Shown here piece after piece: positions 52,066 to 58,763 of a stretch of 58,763 bases of DNA. Under the pieces are notes generated by a model. That model had not been told where the DNA came from and searched no databases. It saw only the letters and a list, made by a program, of their open reading frames with translations. Numbering within the stretch: position 1 is the stretch's first letter; each line of letters starts with the position of its first letter. A program made the translations under genes and the position numbers. The stretch comes from JBBQXY01 sp051004815 (GTDB lineage: Bacteria > Chloroflexota > Ktedonobacteria > Ktedonobacterales > Ktedonobacteraceae), in the NCBI GenBank assembly GCA_051004815.1, contig JBPCJY010000197.1:1-58763 (forward strand). Direction: 5' to 3'.

Positions 52066-52503
52066 TTAGTGCATCTGTTGCGGCGGCATTTCGGGATAGG
52101 CTGTGGTTGGCTGCTCGTATTCGGACTGTGGATCGTATAGCGGTGGTACTTCCCGGTAGACAGGAGGAGGTTCGGGAACCTTCGCTTGAGGCTGGTAGCC
52201 CTGCTGATAGGGAGTATACATGATAGGGGGAGGCGATGGCCTCGGCGGCTTTGGAGGGACAAACTTTGTCTTCTTCGGCTTTGAAACGCCAGTGAGTCGC
52301 TTAAGGTAATAGGCCAGCGCGTCCACTGGATTGCGATTGGAACAGGCCACAAAGTAGTAAATCACAGCACCAACGATGTGTGTGAATAAGATAAAGAAAA
52401 ACCAGCCGATTTTGACACGTTTGTGGAACAGGCAGTCTATCAGCATCCAGACCCAAAAGATCGTAGTTAGCAATGTTAGTGTGTCGATTTCCATAAAGGG
52501 CAT
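52066..52503 (-). CDS. Small membrane protein with Pro-rich tail (PLDc_N-like)
   Basis: Protein of 145 aa. Residues 6-50 hold two transmembrane helices (LTLLTTIFWVWMLIDCLF, IGWFFFILFTHIVGAVIYYFV) of the PLDc_N type, the membrane part found in front of cardiolipin synthases but here alone. The remainder is a cytoplasmic, Pro/Tyr/Gln-rich tail (about 75-145) with repeated PPP and YxxP words, likely disordered. I start at the ATG at 52503, where GGAGG stands 7 bases upstream. It lies 128 bases downstream of the response regulator gene and may be the last gene of the phosphate operon, or separate. No function assigned. Confidence 0.7.
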   Translation of the reverse strand: MPFMEIDTLTLLTTIFWVWMLIDCLFHKRVKIGWFFFILFTHIVGAVIYYFVACSNRNPVDALAYYLKRLTGVSKPKKTKFVPPKPPRPSPPPIMYTPYQQGYQPQAKVPEPPPVYREVPPLYDPQSEYEQPTTAYPEMPPQQMH

Positions 52504-52630
52504 GGCCATTCCTCCAGCAGCAAAGTGTTTTACGTTTCTTCTATTTTACCTCATTTATCAAGAAGAACGAATTTTGTGGGAAATATCAAAAATCGTGGGA
52601 GAATCGCCGGGTAAGGCTTACATGTAATGA

Positions 52631-53365
52631 TTAGCGGAAGCAGTAACCGACGCCGCGGACGGTTTGAATCAGGTGGGGATTGGCGGGGTCTTCCTCTATT
52701 TTTTCGCGGAGCCAGCGCACATGGACATCGACGGTACGCGTATCACCAACGTAATCGTAGCCCCAGACATTGTGCAATAGCTGGTCGCGGGTCAATACAG
52801 TGCCACGATTGCGCACGAAGTAGGTCAGCAGCTCGAACTGCTTGGGTTGCAACTCCAGTTCCTGGCCGCGACAGTTGACGCGTCGCCCGGCAAGGTCGAT
52901 ACGGAGCGGGCCTGCTACCAGTTCGCGGCTGGCACGCGGAACTTCATTGTTGCTATCTTGCTCGTTGCGTTCTGCTTCATTGGTGGGAACATAGTCGGAG
53001 CGGCGCAGCAAAGCGCGGACTCGTGCTAGAAGCTCACGACGCCCAAATGGTTTAGTGACATAATCATCGGCCCCCACTTCGAGACCCACAACTTTGTCTA
53101 TTTCATCGCCCCTGGCGGTTAGCATCATAATAGGGGTGGTGGATGTGTTGCTCTCGCGGCGCAACTGGCGACAGACCTCTAGCCCATCCATCTCTGGCAG
53201 CATAATATCAAGAATGATTAAATCTGGCGTCTCACGATGGGCCGCCTGTAAGGCACTGGCACCATCCGCCGCCGTAGTTACCTGATAACCAGCCTGCTCC
53301 AGATTGTAGGCGATGGTTTCTACCAGAACGGTTTCATCATCTACAACCAAAATTTTACGTCCCAC
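52631..53365 (-). CDS. OmpR/PhoB-family response regulator at the end of the pst operon
   Basis: DNA-binding regulator of 244 aa. The receiver has the acidic pair D9/D10, phosphoacceptor D53 in LIILDIMLPEMDG and K105 in VTKPFG. An Asn/Glu-rich linker (about 120-145) leads to a C-terminal winged helix (LQPKQFELLTYFVRNRGTVLTRDQLLHNVWG, TVDVHVRWLREKIE, IQTVRGVGY) typical of PhoB/PhoP. GTG 53365 is the start: GGAGG lies 5 bases upstream and MGRKILVVDDE fits the family; the frame runs to 53470 without a site. It follows pstB by 28 bases. No histidine kinase lies beside it. It is the candidate activator of the phased TTAAC repeats. Confidence 0.9.
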   Translation of the reverse strand: MGRKILVVDDETVLVETIAYNLEQAGYQVTTAADGASALQAAHRETPDLIILDIMLPEMDGLEVCRQLRRESNTSTTPIMMLTARGDEIDKVVGLEVGADDYVTKPFGRRELLARVRALLRRSDYVPTNEAERNEQDSNNEVPRASRELVAGPLRIDLAGRRVNCRGQELELQPKQFELLTYFVRNRGTVLTRDQLLHNVWGYDYVGDTRTVDVHVRWLREKIEEDPANPHLIQTVRGVGYCFR

Positions 53366-53393
53366 GATATCCTCCCACTTCGGCCATATATGT

Positions 53394-54287
53394 TTAACCG
53401 AAGCGTCCACTGATGTAATCTTCTGTCTCCTTCCTCTTTGGATGCTTAAAGATATCCACCGTTGGTGCATACTCGATCAGCTTGCCAGAGAGAAAAAAGC
53501 CGGTATATTGTGAGACACGGGCAGCTTGCTGCATATTGTGTGTCACGATGATGATAGTATAATCCTTCGCCAGTGCAGTGATAAGTTCTTCAATCTTCAA
53601 GGTAGCAATGGGATCAAGTGCTGAGCACGGCTCGTCCATCAGCAAAACAGCGGGACGTACAGCCAGCGCACGCGCAATGCAGAGGCGTTGCTGCTGTCCA
53701 CCGGAAAGGCCCAGAGCCGAGGCTTTTAGCCGATCCTTGACTTCATCCCAGATAGCGGCACCACGCAGACTCTGCTCGACCGTCTCTTCAATAACTTTCT
53801 TAGCTTTGCCCTGAACCTGTAGGCCATAGGCGACATTATCGAAGATCGATTTCGGGAATGGGTTAGGTCGCTGGAAAACCATGCCGATACGCTGGCGCAG
53901 CAGCACCACATCCGTTGACGAGTCATAGATATTCTCATCAGCAAAAGTGGCTTCACCCTCCGTACGGGTGCCAGGAATAAGATCGTTCATACGGTTGAGG
54001 GTGCGCAAGAATGTCGATTTGCCGCAGCCGGATGGGCCAATCAGGGCGGTAACTTGATGTTCGCGCACGGGGAGCGATACATCGAACAGTACCTGCCTGG
54101 CACTATAGAAAAAATTGACATGCTGGATATTAATTTTAATACCAGCTGCAAGATTTAGATTTTTATTCGGGTTCACCTGCATGGTATGTTCTTCAATCGC
54201 TTCTGTTGTCGCTGGGGCAGTTGCTTTAACCGCTCCTGTTGTATATGTTGCTGTTGATTGCCGGGGTCTATTGAGACGGGTCTCCAT
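53394..54287 (-). CDS. pstB: Phosphate ABC transporter ATP-binding protein PstB
   Basis: ATPase of the high-affinity phosphate importer, 297 aa. Walker A GPSGCGKST, Q-loop MVFQRPNPFPKSIFDNVAYG (the PNPFP loop is PstB-specific), signature LSGGQQQRLCIARAL, Walker B VLLMDEPCSALDP and H-loop IVTHNMQQA. The C-terminus YISGRFG is conserved. A 45-residue Thr/Ala-rich N-terminal extension precedes the ABC fold. METRLNR at 54287 is the start because GAGGAG lies 5 bases upstream; an ORF from 54329 lacks this. It follows the small ORF by 46 bases and precedes the response regulator. Confidence 0.95.
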   Translation of the reverse strand: METRLNRPRQSTATYTTGAVKATAPATTEAIEEHTMQVNPNKNLNLAAGIKINIQHVNFFYSARQVLFDVSLPVREHQVTALIGPSGCGKSTFLRTLNRMNDLIPGTRTEGEATFADENIYDSSTDVVLLRQRIGMVFQRPNPFPKSIFDNVAYGLQVQGKAKKVIEETVEQSLRGAAIWDEVKDRLKASALGLSGGQQQRLCIARALAVRPAVLLMDEPCSALDPIATLKIEELITALAKDYTIIIVTHNMQQAARVSQYTGFFLSGKLIEYAPTVDIFKHPKRKETEDYISGRFG

Positions 54288-54333
54288 GAAATCTCCTCTA
54301 TTATTATATACTAATTCGCGGCGGGCCAATCCC

Positions 54334-54639
54334 TTATACCAGTAAATACTCTTTATGGAGCGGAATAGCTGTATCTACGATAAGGCGGTCAGCGAACACC
54401 ACGAGTCGGATGTAGCGACCAGCTAATGCTTTACTGATGAAGTATGGGCGTCCCTCAAAGGAGATGTGACCACTACGCGCTACTTTGCGAGAAAATATGT
54501 TGGCACCTTCAGGAAAGAGACTCTTCCCATCGCCAGGCAATTCGGCTGAAACATTCATAACGGTTCTATCCTCGCTTCTAATGGGTTTGCCGGAAGTTGT
54601 ATGTACAAGATTGTGCAATACATGTGAAACGCACGTCAT
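54334..54639 (-). CDS. Small protein resembling the C-terminal beta-barrel of transposases, inside the pst operon
   Basis: Protein of 101 aa (or 74 if started at ATG 54558). Its C-terminal half, GHISFEGRPYFISKALAGRYIRLVVFADRLIVD, resembles the small beta-barrel at the end of IS481/Mu-type transposases and integrases, which read approximately "G.isf.Gr.y.is.aLaG..v.l". No catalytic DDE core is present. The frame starts at ATG 54639, overlapping the pstA stop by one base (TGATG), so it could be translated by coupling. Position between pstA and pstB is where other bacteria have nothing or phoU. It may be a domesticated fragment or a DNA-binding accessory; function unknown. Confidence 0.55.
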   Translation of the reverse strand: MTCVSHVLHNLVHTTSGKPIRSEDRTVMNVSAELPGDGKSLFPEGANIFSRKVARSGHISFEGRPYFISKALAGRYIRLVVFADRLIVDTAIPLHKEYLLV

Positions 54640-55592
54640 CAGACCGCGGTAATACGGCGTTGAATGTAGTGTCCGATGCCACGCGCACTCAAGTTGATAA
54701 CTAATAAAATGAGTATCAAGAGCGTAGCTGAACCGGCGGAGACGGCGGTCGCTCCGGCAGATGATAACCCCTGGATGGAACCAGCCCCCTGCGTTTTCAC
54801 GAACCAGAGATGGATGGTTAAGGTATCACTGGCGATGAAAGGGTTGAGTGTATAGACGTTGGAAGGATTAAAGGCTCCCATCGTAAAGATCAAAGCGGCC
54901 GCCTCGCCGATGATCTTACCAGCGGAAAGGATTAAGCCAGTAATCAGACCCGGTAATGCGGAAGGCAAGACGATAGTGCGAATAGTGTGCCATTTGGTGG
55001 CACCGAGGGCAAGGCCACCTTCGCGTAACTCCCGTGGTACGGATGCCAGGGCATCTTCAAACAGACGTAAGGCCAGTGGTAGATTCAGACAGAGCAGGGT
55101 GAGCGCACCGGTCAGGCGGCTCGTGCCCATGTGTGCATAGATACCGAAAGCGATGACACCAAATAGCCCAAGCACAATGGAGGGAACACCTGCCAGCGTC
55201 TCTGCCGCGAAATGAATGACAGTAACCAATCTCCCCTGTGGGGCATATTCCATAAGGTAAATGGCAGTAGCCAGGGAGATGGGAAACAGGAACAACTCAG
55301 AAAGGATCAAGATGTAAAAGGTATTGAACAACTCCGGCATAATGGAGATGGGATTAGTATTGTCCAGGCTGTAGAATTGCGGGTTAAAGATGGTAGCAAA
55401 GCCTTGCACCAGTAAAAGGACGATAATCGAGACGAAGATGAGGGTGACTATCGCTGCTACAGTCCAGAGCATGCTCAAAGCGACGCGATTAGTGGTATGT
55501 AGCCGACGCATCAAACGTGCTGATGCGGCCTGTTGGTTGTCACCTCCACGCTGGAATACGGGAGAGGTCTGCTGTACGCCTTGAATACTCAT
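54639..55592 (-). CDS. pstA: Phosphate ABC transporter permease PstA
   Basis: Inner-membrane permease of 317 aa with six helices. The ABC-permease EAA-like loop lies near REGGLALGATKWHTIRTIVLPSALPGLITGLILSAGKIIGEAAALIFT, the most conserved segment of PstA. ETLAGVPSIVLGLFGVIAFG is the typical PstA helix. A 30-residue hydrophilic N-terminus (QTSPVFQRGGDN) precedes the first helix, longer than in Escherichia. Its ATG overlaps the pstC stop by four bases (55589-55592). Together with PstC it forms the channel. Confidence 0.95.
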   Translation of the reverse strand: MSIQGVQQTSPVFQRGGDNQQAASARLMRRLHTTNRVALSMLWTVAAIVTLIFVSIIVLLLVQGFATIFNPQFYSLDNTNPISIMPELFNTFYILILSELFLFPISLATAIYLMEYAPQGRLVTVIHFAAETLAGVPSIVLGLFGVIAFGIYAHMGTSRLTGALTLLCLNLPLALRLFEDALASVPRELREGGLALGATKWHTIRTIVLPSALPGLITGLILSAGKIIGEAAALIFTMGAFNPSNVYTLNPFIASDTLTIHLWFVKTQGAGSIQGLSSAGATAVSAGSATLLILILLVINLSARGIGHYIQRRITAV

Positions 55593-56518
55593 TTATACAC
55601 ACTCCTACTGGCCAGATACCGACTGATACAGATGAAAAGGAAAGAGATGACGAGGAGGATGAATGCGAGCGTCCAGTAAGCATCGCGGGACGCGCCCGAC
55701 GTTTCCTGGAAGTCACTGACGATGGCTTGCGTGACGTTGATATTTGGTTGGAAGAAGGCGAGCAGAGAAAACAAGTTCTTGGGAAGTTGGCTTCCGCTCA
55801 GCACCATACTGACGGCCAGCGTTTCGCCAAGGGCGCGTACCATGCCAAAGACGACGGCGGTCGCGAGCCCAGGGGCTGCTGCTGGAATGATGGCCTTGGT
55901 CATCATCTGCCAACGGGTTGAGCCAAGGGCGAGACTGGCTTCACGAACACTGCCCGGCACCGCTCGTAGTGTGTCAATCGAGATGCTGATGACGGTGGGC
56001 AAGATCATAATGATTAGCACTAAGATAGCGGCTCCCCACCCAAAGCCGCCCGTGGCAATACCGCCATCGAAGGGTGCAGCCGCTTTTTGTAAGAAAGGAA
56101 CCAGTACAATCAGACCAAGAAAGCCAACGACGACCGAAGGCATGCCACTAAAGATTTCGATGAGTGGTTGCAATAGGTTGGCAAGCCAGCGTGGAATGAT
56201 TTCGGTAAAACAGAGTGCCATCCCAAAGGCCAGGGGTGTCACAATAAGCACCGATACAAGTGTGATCACAATGGAGCCTAAGATGAGACCACCTGCCCCG
56301 AAGTGGGGATTGCCATTGATGTCATTATTGCCGGTCGGGTCCCAGTTGGTACTGAAGAAGAAATCTTTGACATTGGCACCTTCAGTAAAGACACGAAATG
56401 CATTGAGGCCAATGAAGATAAAGACGCTCACAATGACTGCGACAAGGAATATGGCACAGACGAGAAAAATGAAGCGTACACTCTTGTCGATGGCGCGGGT
56501 GCGTTGCATATTCGTCAC
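55589..56518 (-). CDS. pstC: Phosphate ABC transporter permease PstC
   Basis: Inner-membrane permease of 309 aa, partner of PstA. The signature segment IEIFSGMPSVVVGFLGLIVLVPFL and the loop REASLALGSTRWQMMTKAIIPAAAPGLATAVVFGMVRALGETLAVSMV are diagnostic. A periplasmic loop of about 35 residues (FFFSTNWDPTGNNDINGNPHFG) lies between helices 1 and 2, usual for PstC. I keep the GTG start at 56518 because AAGGA stands 5 bases upstream; ATG 56509 would leave a 14-base gap. The 78-base space to pstS contains no terminator that I can see. Confidence 0.95.
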   Translation of the reverse strand: MTNMQRTRAIDKSVRFIFLVCAIFLVAVIVSVFIFIGLNAFRVFTEGANVKDFFFSTNWDPTGNNDINGNPHFGAGGLILGSIVITLVSVLIVTPLAFGMALCFTEIIPRWLANLLQPLIEIFSGMPSVVVGFLGLIVLVPFLQKAAAPFDGGIATGGFGWGAAILVLIIMILPTVISISIDTLRAVPGSVREASLALGSTRWQMMTKAIIPAAAPGLATAVVFGMVRALGETLAVSMVLSGSQLPKNLFSLLAFFQPNINVTQAIVSDFQETSGASRDAYWTLAFILLVISFLFICISRYLASRSVYK

Positions 56519-56596
56519 TTGTATCCTTCTGTAGCTCTAAAGAGAGATTGCTATGAGGAATATCGTGGCCTTCCTCATAGCACAATCGTCGGTATG

Positions 56597-57517
56597 CTAG
56601 CTGGCAGGTTGGTGCGCTTGTAGCGCGGACTGTTGCATATCGCTGATACTGACAAAGGAGAGGCCATTGGCAAGCGTCTTGGCGGCGTCACTGGACATGT
56701 AGTCGATGAGGGCTTGCGCGAGTCCAGATGGTGTACCTTTGGTGTACATATGCTCAATGTTCCAGAATTTGTAGGTATTGCTCTCGCTGAGGCTGGGCGT
56801 TGGCGCACTGCCATCGATGGTGAGCATGGTCAGGCCAGAAGCTTTGGCCGCTCCTAAGGCTGCATAGCCAATGGCACCATCGGTCTGGCTGATATTTTGC
56901 ACGACGGTTCCGGTACTGTCACTGGTCAAGCTGGAGGGGCCGGAAATGCTCTCTGGGCCACCGAGAATATATTTCTGAAAGGTGGCGCGGGTACCGGAGC
57001 TTGCTGGTCGGCTGACGACCACGATTTTGAGGTCTGGCCCACCAACCTGCTTCCAGTTGGTGATGCTGCCGCTATAGATGCTCTTGATCTGGGCGGTGGT
57101 CAGGCCGGTTACGCCAGTAACCTTGCTGTTGATCAAGAGGGTGAAGATGACCACGGCGACCTGATGGTCTTTGAGGTCAGACTGTGTTGAGCTAGCAAAC
57201 ACGTCGGAGTTACCAATCTGAACGGCACCAGCTTCGGCATCGGAGAGACCAGTTTTACTGCCGCCAAGGTTGACGGTGATGGTCGAGCCAGAGCATTTGC
57301 TTTGATAATCTTTGGCTACGGCTTGCACCAAAGGTGCCAGGGCGGTTGAGCCGTCGGCGGTCATGCTGCCCTGGACGCAGGTGAGTTTGCCAGGTACACT
57401 GACGACGGCTGTCGGCGTGCTGCCGCTACCAGTAGTCGTGCTACCACAAGCTGAGATAAGTACGCTCATCGCCATTGCGACCCCTAATATCAGTGCAATG
57501 CGAAATTGTTTTGCCAT
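56597..57517 (-). CDS. pstS: Phosphate-binding lipoprotein PstS
   Basis: Extracellular phosphate receptor, 306 aa. The lipoprotein signal MAKQFRIALILGVAMAMSVLISAC ends in the lipobox ISAC. After a Thr/Ser/Gly-rich tether, the binding site follows: TADGSTALAPLVQAVAKDY (phosphate loop) and SRPASSGTRATFQKYIL (second contact loop with Arg and Ser/Thr). The closing stretch GAIGYAALGAAKASGL is also typical. AGGAGG lies about 6 bases upstream of the ATG. It heads the operon pstS-C-A-(ORF)-B-regulator. A Pho-box-like promoter precedes it by about 140 bases. Confidence 0.95.
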   Translation of the reverse strand: MAKQFRIALILGVAMAMSVLISACGSTTTGSGSTPTAVVSVPGKLTCVQGSMTADGSTALAPLVQAVAKDYQSKCSGSTITVNLGGSKTGLSDAEAGAVQIGNSDVFASSTQSDLKDHQVAVVIFTLLINSKVTGVTGLTTAQIKSIYSGSITNWKQVGGPDLKIVVVSRPASSGTRATFQKYILGGPESISGPSSLTSDSTGTVVQNISQTDGAIGYAALGAAKASGLTMLTIDGSAPTPSLSESNTYKFWNIEHMYTKGTPSGLAQALIDYMSSDAAKTLANGLSFVSISDMQQSALQAHQPAS

Positions 57518-57647
57518 GAGTCCTCCTGAAAACAGCCTGGCAGGCTGTGTCTTCTACAATGAAAAAGTTCCTGATCCATCACGTCTCACGCGCTATGTGT
57601 ATCATTGACGTTGTATTCATACCTTAGCATTCAGTCATTAACGATGC

Positions 57648-57685
57648 TTTATGGATACGTTAAGCCGTGTTAAATGTGTGTTAAA
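57648..57685 (-). promoter_or_regulatory. Pho-box-like repeats and -10 element of the pst operon
   Basis: On the minus strand TTTAACA at 57685-57679, TTTAACA at 57674-57668 and CTTAACG at 57664-57658 have their conserved C spaced 11 and 10 bases apart. Five bases later comes CATAAA (57653-57648), 4 of 6 matches to -10. No -35 hexamer is seen. The layout equals that in front of the PHS-type transporter (31821-31879). Confidence 0.75.
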
Positions 57686-57782
57686 TCTTTGCTGTGGGGA
57701 TAGGAGAGAAATTAGAGGTAAGTTCTGCCTTGTTAGACAGCATAGCGAACAAGGCATTTCTATGCTATTATAAGCGCACCAT

Positions 57783-58550
57783 TCAGTATATAGCAGGAAG
57801 TGTCACATATAGCACTCCCTCAGACCAATCGGAGGTGGTGGCCAGGCATGTGCCATCTGGCCCGAAGACATAGCCGCCTCCTGGGAAATCTTCATCGCTG
57901 GTTCTGCCAGCTTGCGTTGTCACAGCAATATAGATGTGATTGTCGCGTGCAAATTGACCCAACCAGTGGTGGCACTCATTTTGCCACCACTGGTATCCTG
58001 AGAGCCAATTGCGCGTCTCCTGTGACCCGTAGAGTCCGGGGGCGGCTGCTTCAAAAACGAGCTGTGCTCCCAGTTTCGCATATTCGGTGAATATCTCCGC
58101 GGTACCGATATCGGCACAAATGGAGACCCCAAAAACGACCTTTGGATGGTGAAACACCGCTAAGGTCGAACTTGGCGCAAACCAATCGGCTTCATCTTCA
58201 GCGATGGTTTTCTTGCGATACACGCCCAGTATCTTGCCGGAATGCGCGATGATTTGCGTGATAAAGGGTTTCCCCTGGGGATTCGCTTCGACCAGGCCAG
58301 CGATGGCTGCGATGGGAATATCTTTCGTCATGCTCACGAAGCGAGCGACTTCCAGCCCATTGAGATGGAGGACAGCCTCGGGACAGCGTGGGGGATTGAT
58401 ATAGCCAGTAATGCTCATTTCTGGAAAACACATGATATCGACACCCTGGCTCATGCCAGCTTGAAGGTGGGCGTAGATAGACGCCAAATTATCATCAATA
58501 GCACCTTTTTCACAGCGCATTTGGACGAGGCCAATCGTGATTGTCTGCAT
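57783..58550 (-). CDS. Carbon-nitrogen hydrolase (nitrilase superfamily)
   Basis: Hydrolase of 255 aa with the Glu-Lys-Cys triad: E in CFPEMSITGY, K in YRKKTIAEDE and C in GVSICADIG. The protein is a single nitrilase domain without added synthetase or transferase part. Typical substrates are amides, ureido acids or nitriles; nothing decides among them. The Cys neighbourhood ICADIG instead of the common ICYDxR/CWE is less usual. I start at ATG 58550; a TTG at 58556 is also possible. It lies upstream of the pst promoter on the same strand, ending about 95 bases before the Pho repeats. No co-operonic gene visible in the window. Confidence 0.85.
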   Translation of the reverse strand: MQTITIGLVQMRCEKGAIDDNLASIYAHLQAGMSQGVDIMCFPEMSITGYINPPRCPEAVLHLNGLEVARFVSMTKDIPIAAIAGLVEANPQGKPFITQIIAHSGKILGVYRKKTIAEDEADWFAPSSTLAVFHHPKVVFGVSICADIGTAEIFTEYAKLGAQLVFEAAAPGLYGSQETRNWLSGYQWWQNECHHWLGQFARDNHIYIAVTTQAGRTSDEDFPGGGYVFGPDGTCLATTSDWSEGVLYVTLPAIY

Positions 58551-58630
58551 ATGCAATTCTCTGCAACCTTCCAGGATTCCGCTACTCGTTGTCTATTACT
58601 CTATATACGAACGAACAAGGAGAATGATGG

Positions 58631-58649
58631 TCAGGGCGACCGCGAGGGG
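58631..58649. repeat. Partial copy of the AGGGCGACCGC repeat
   Basis: TCAGGGCGACCGCGAGGGG matches the core of the repeats at 10542 and 33501 with few differences. The opposite arm is not seen before the window ends. Confidence 0.5.
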
Positions 58650-58763
58650 CTTGCACGGGTAGTTTTTTTTCAACACCCAGTTCCTCGTCTTGGCCTTCTT
58701 CGCGCCGCGAAAGACCTCCTTGGCCCACCAAACTCCTCCCCGCGCTCCAAACGACAAAGGGAG

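Overview
The window reads as chromosomal DNA of a Chloroflexota bacterium, most likely class Ktedonobacteria. This is an inference from gene content: a monoderm-type envelope (lipoproteins of the LppX/LprG kind, two class A penicillin-binding proteins, two signal peptidases), an archaeal-flavoured methyltransferase and a NurA nuclease in a bacterial setting, WD40 and zinc-ribbon proteins, LDH-like malate dehydrogenase, and dispersed palindromic repeats in the intergenic spaces. There is no rRNA, CRISPR array, complete insertion sequence or prophage. One tRNA gene (Gln, anticodon CUG) is present.

Layout. 0-3.7 kb: an McrBC-type modification-dependent restriction pair, with an EVE/PUA-like reader region in the McrB subunit. 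3.8-5.8 kb: a metallo-beta-lactamase-fold hydrolase and a COG2521-like methyltransferase. 5.8-9.3 kb (minus): a tight CoA-transferase/racemase, M20 peptidase and aminotransferase operon. 9.4-13.6 kb: a zinc-ribbon membrane protein, a phage-type annealing-like protein with a small partner, a Uma2 nuclease and an XdhC-like protein. 13.8-24.2 kb: envelope functions, namely a large secreted protein, a MerR-like regulator, two tandem PBP1 paralogues and two paralogous lipoproteins. 24.4-31 kb: a Rad50/SbcC-like ATPase overlapping NurA, followed by CpXC, MogA-type and WD40 genes. 31-36.4 kb: a histidine phosphatase, a PHS-type transporter, two signal peptidases with a membrane protein, a CBS protein and a receiver-only response regulator. 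36.5-42.2 kb: a nested-palindrome element, then a glycosyltransferase fusion, a flippase and an AlkP-superfamily protein. 42.2-52.5 kb: a DA1-like zinc peptidase, an AI-2E-type permease, tRNA-Gln, an amino-acid permease, an intradiol dioxygenase, malate dehydrogenase, RsmI, an acyl-CoA ligase, a PHP phosphoesterase and a small membrane protein. 52.6-57.7 kb (minus): the phosphate operon pstS-pstC-pstA-(small ORF)-pstB-response regulator. 57.8-58.6 kb: a nitrilase-family hydrolase.

The clearest system-level signal is a phosphate regulon written in the DNA. The pstS promoter carries three TTAAC-core repeats phased by 11 and 10 bp, ending 5 bp before a -10 hexamer. The same architecture, with five repeats phased 11/10/11/11 bp, sits 25 kb away in front of the PHS-type MFS transporter. 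Both sites read in the direction of their gene, so the response regulator at the end of the pst operon is the natural candidate activator.

Other items deserving attention are the Rad50-NurA overlap with no Mre11 or HerA nearby and a C-x6-C hook, a LIM-like/DA1-like bacterial metallopeptidase, a transposase-C-terminal-like small ORF inside the pst operon, an AlkP-superfamily protein that lost a metal-binding Asp, and a family of intergenic palindromes sharing an AGGGCGACCGCAAGGG-type core.
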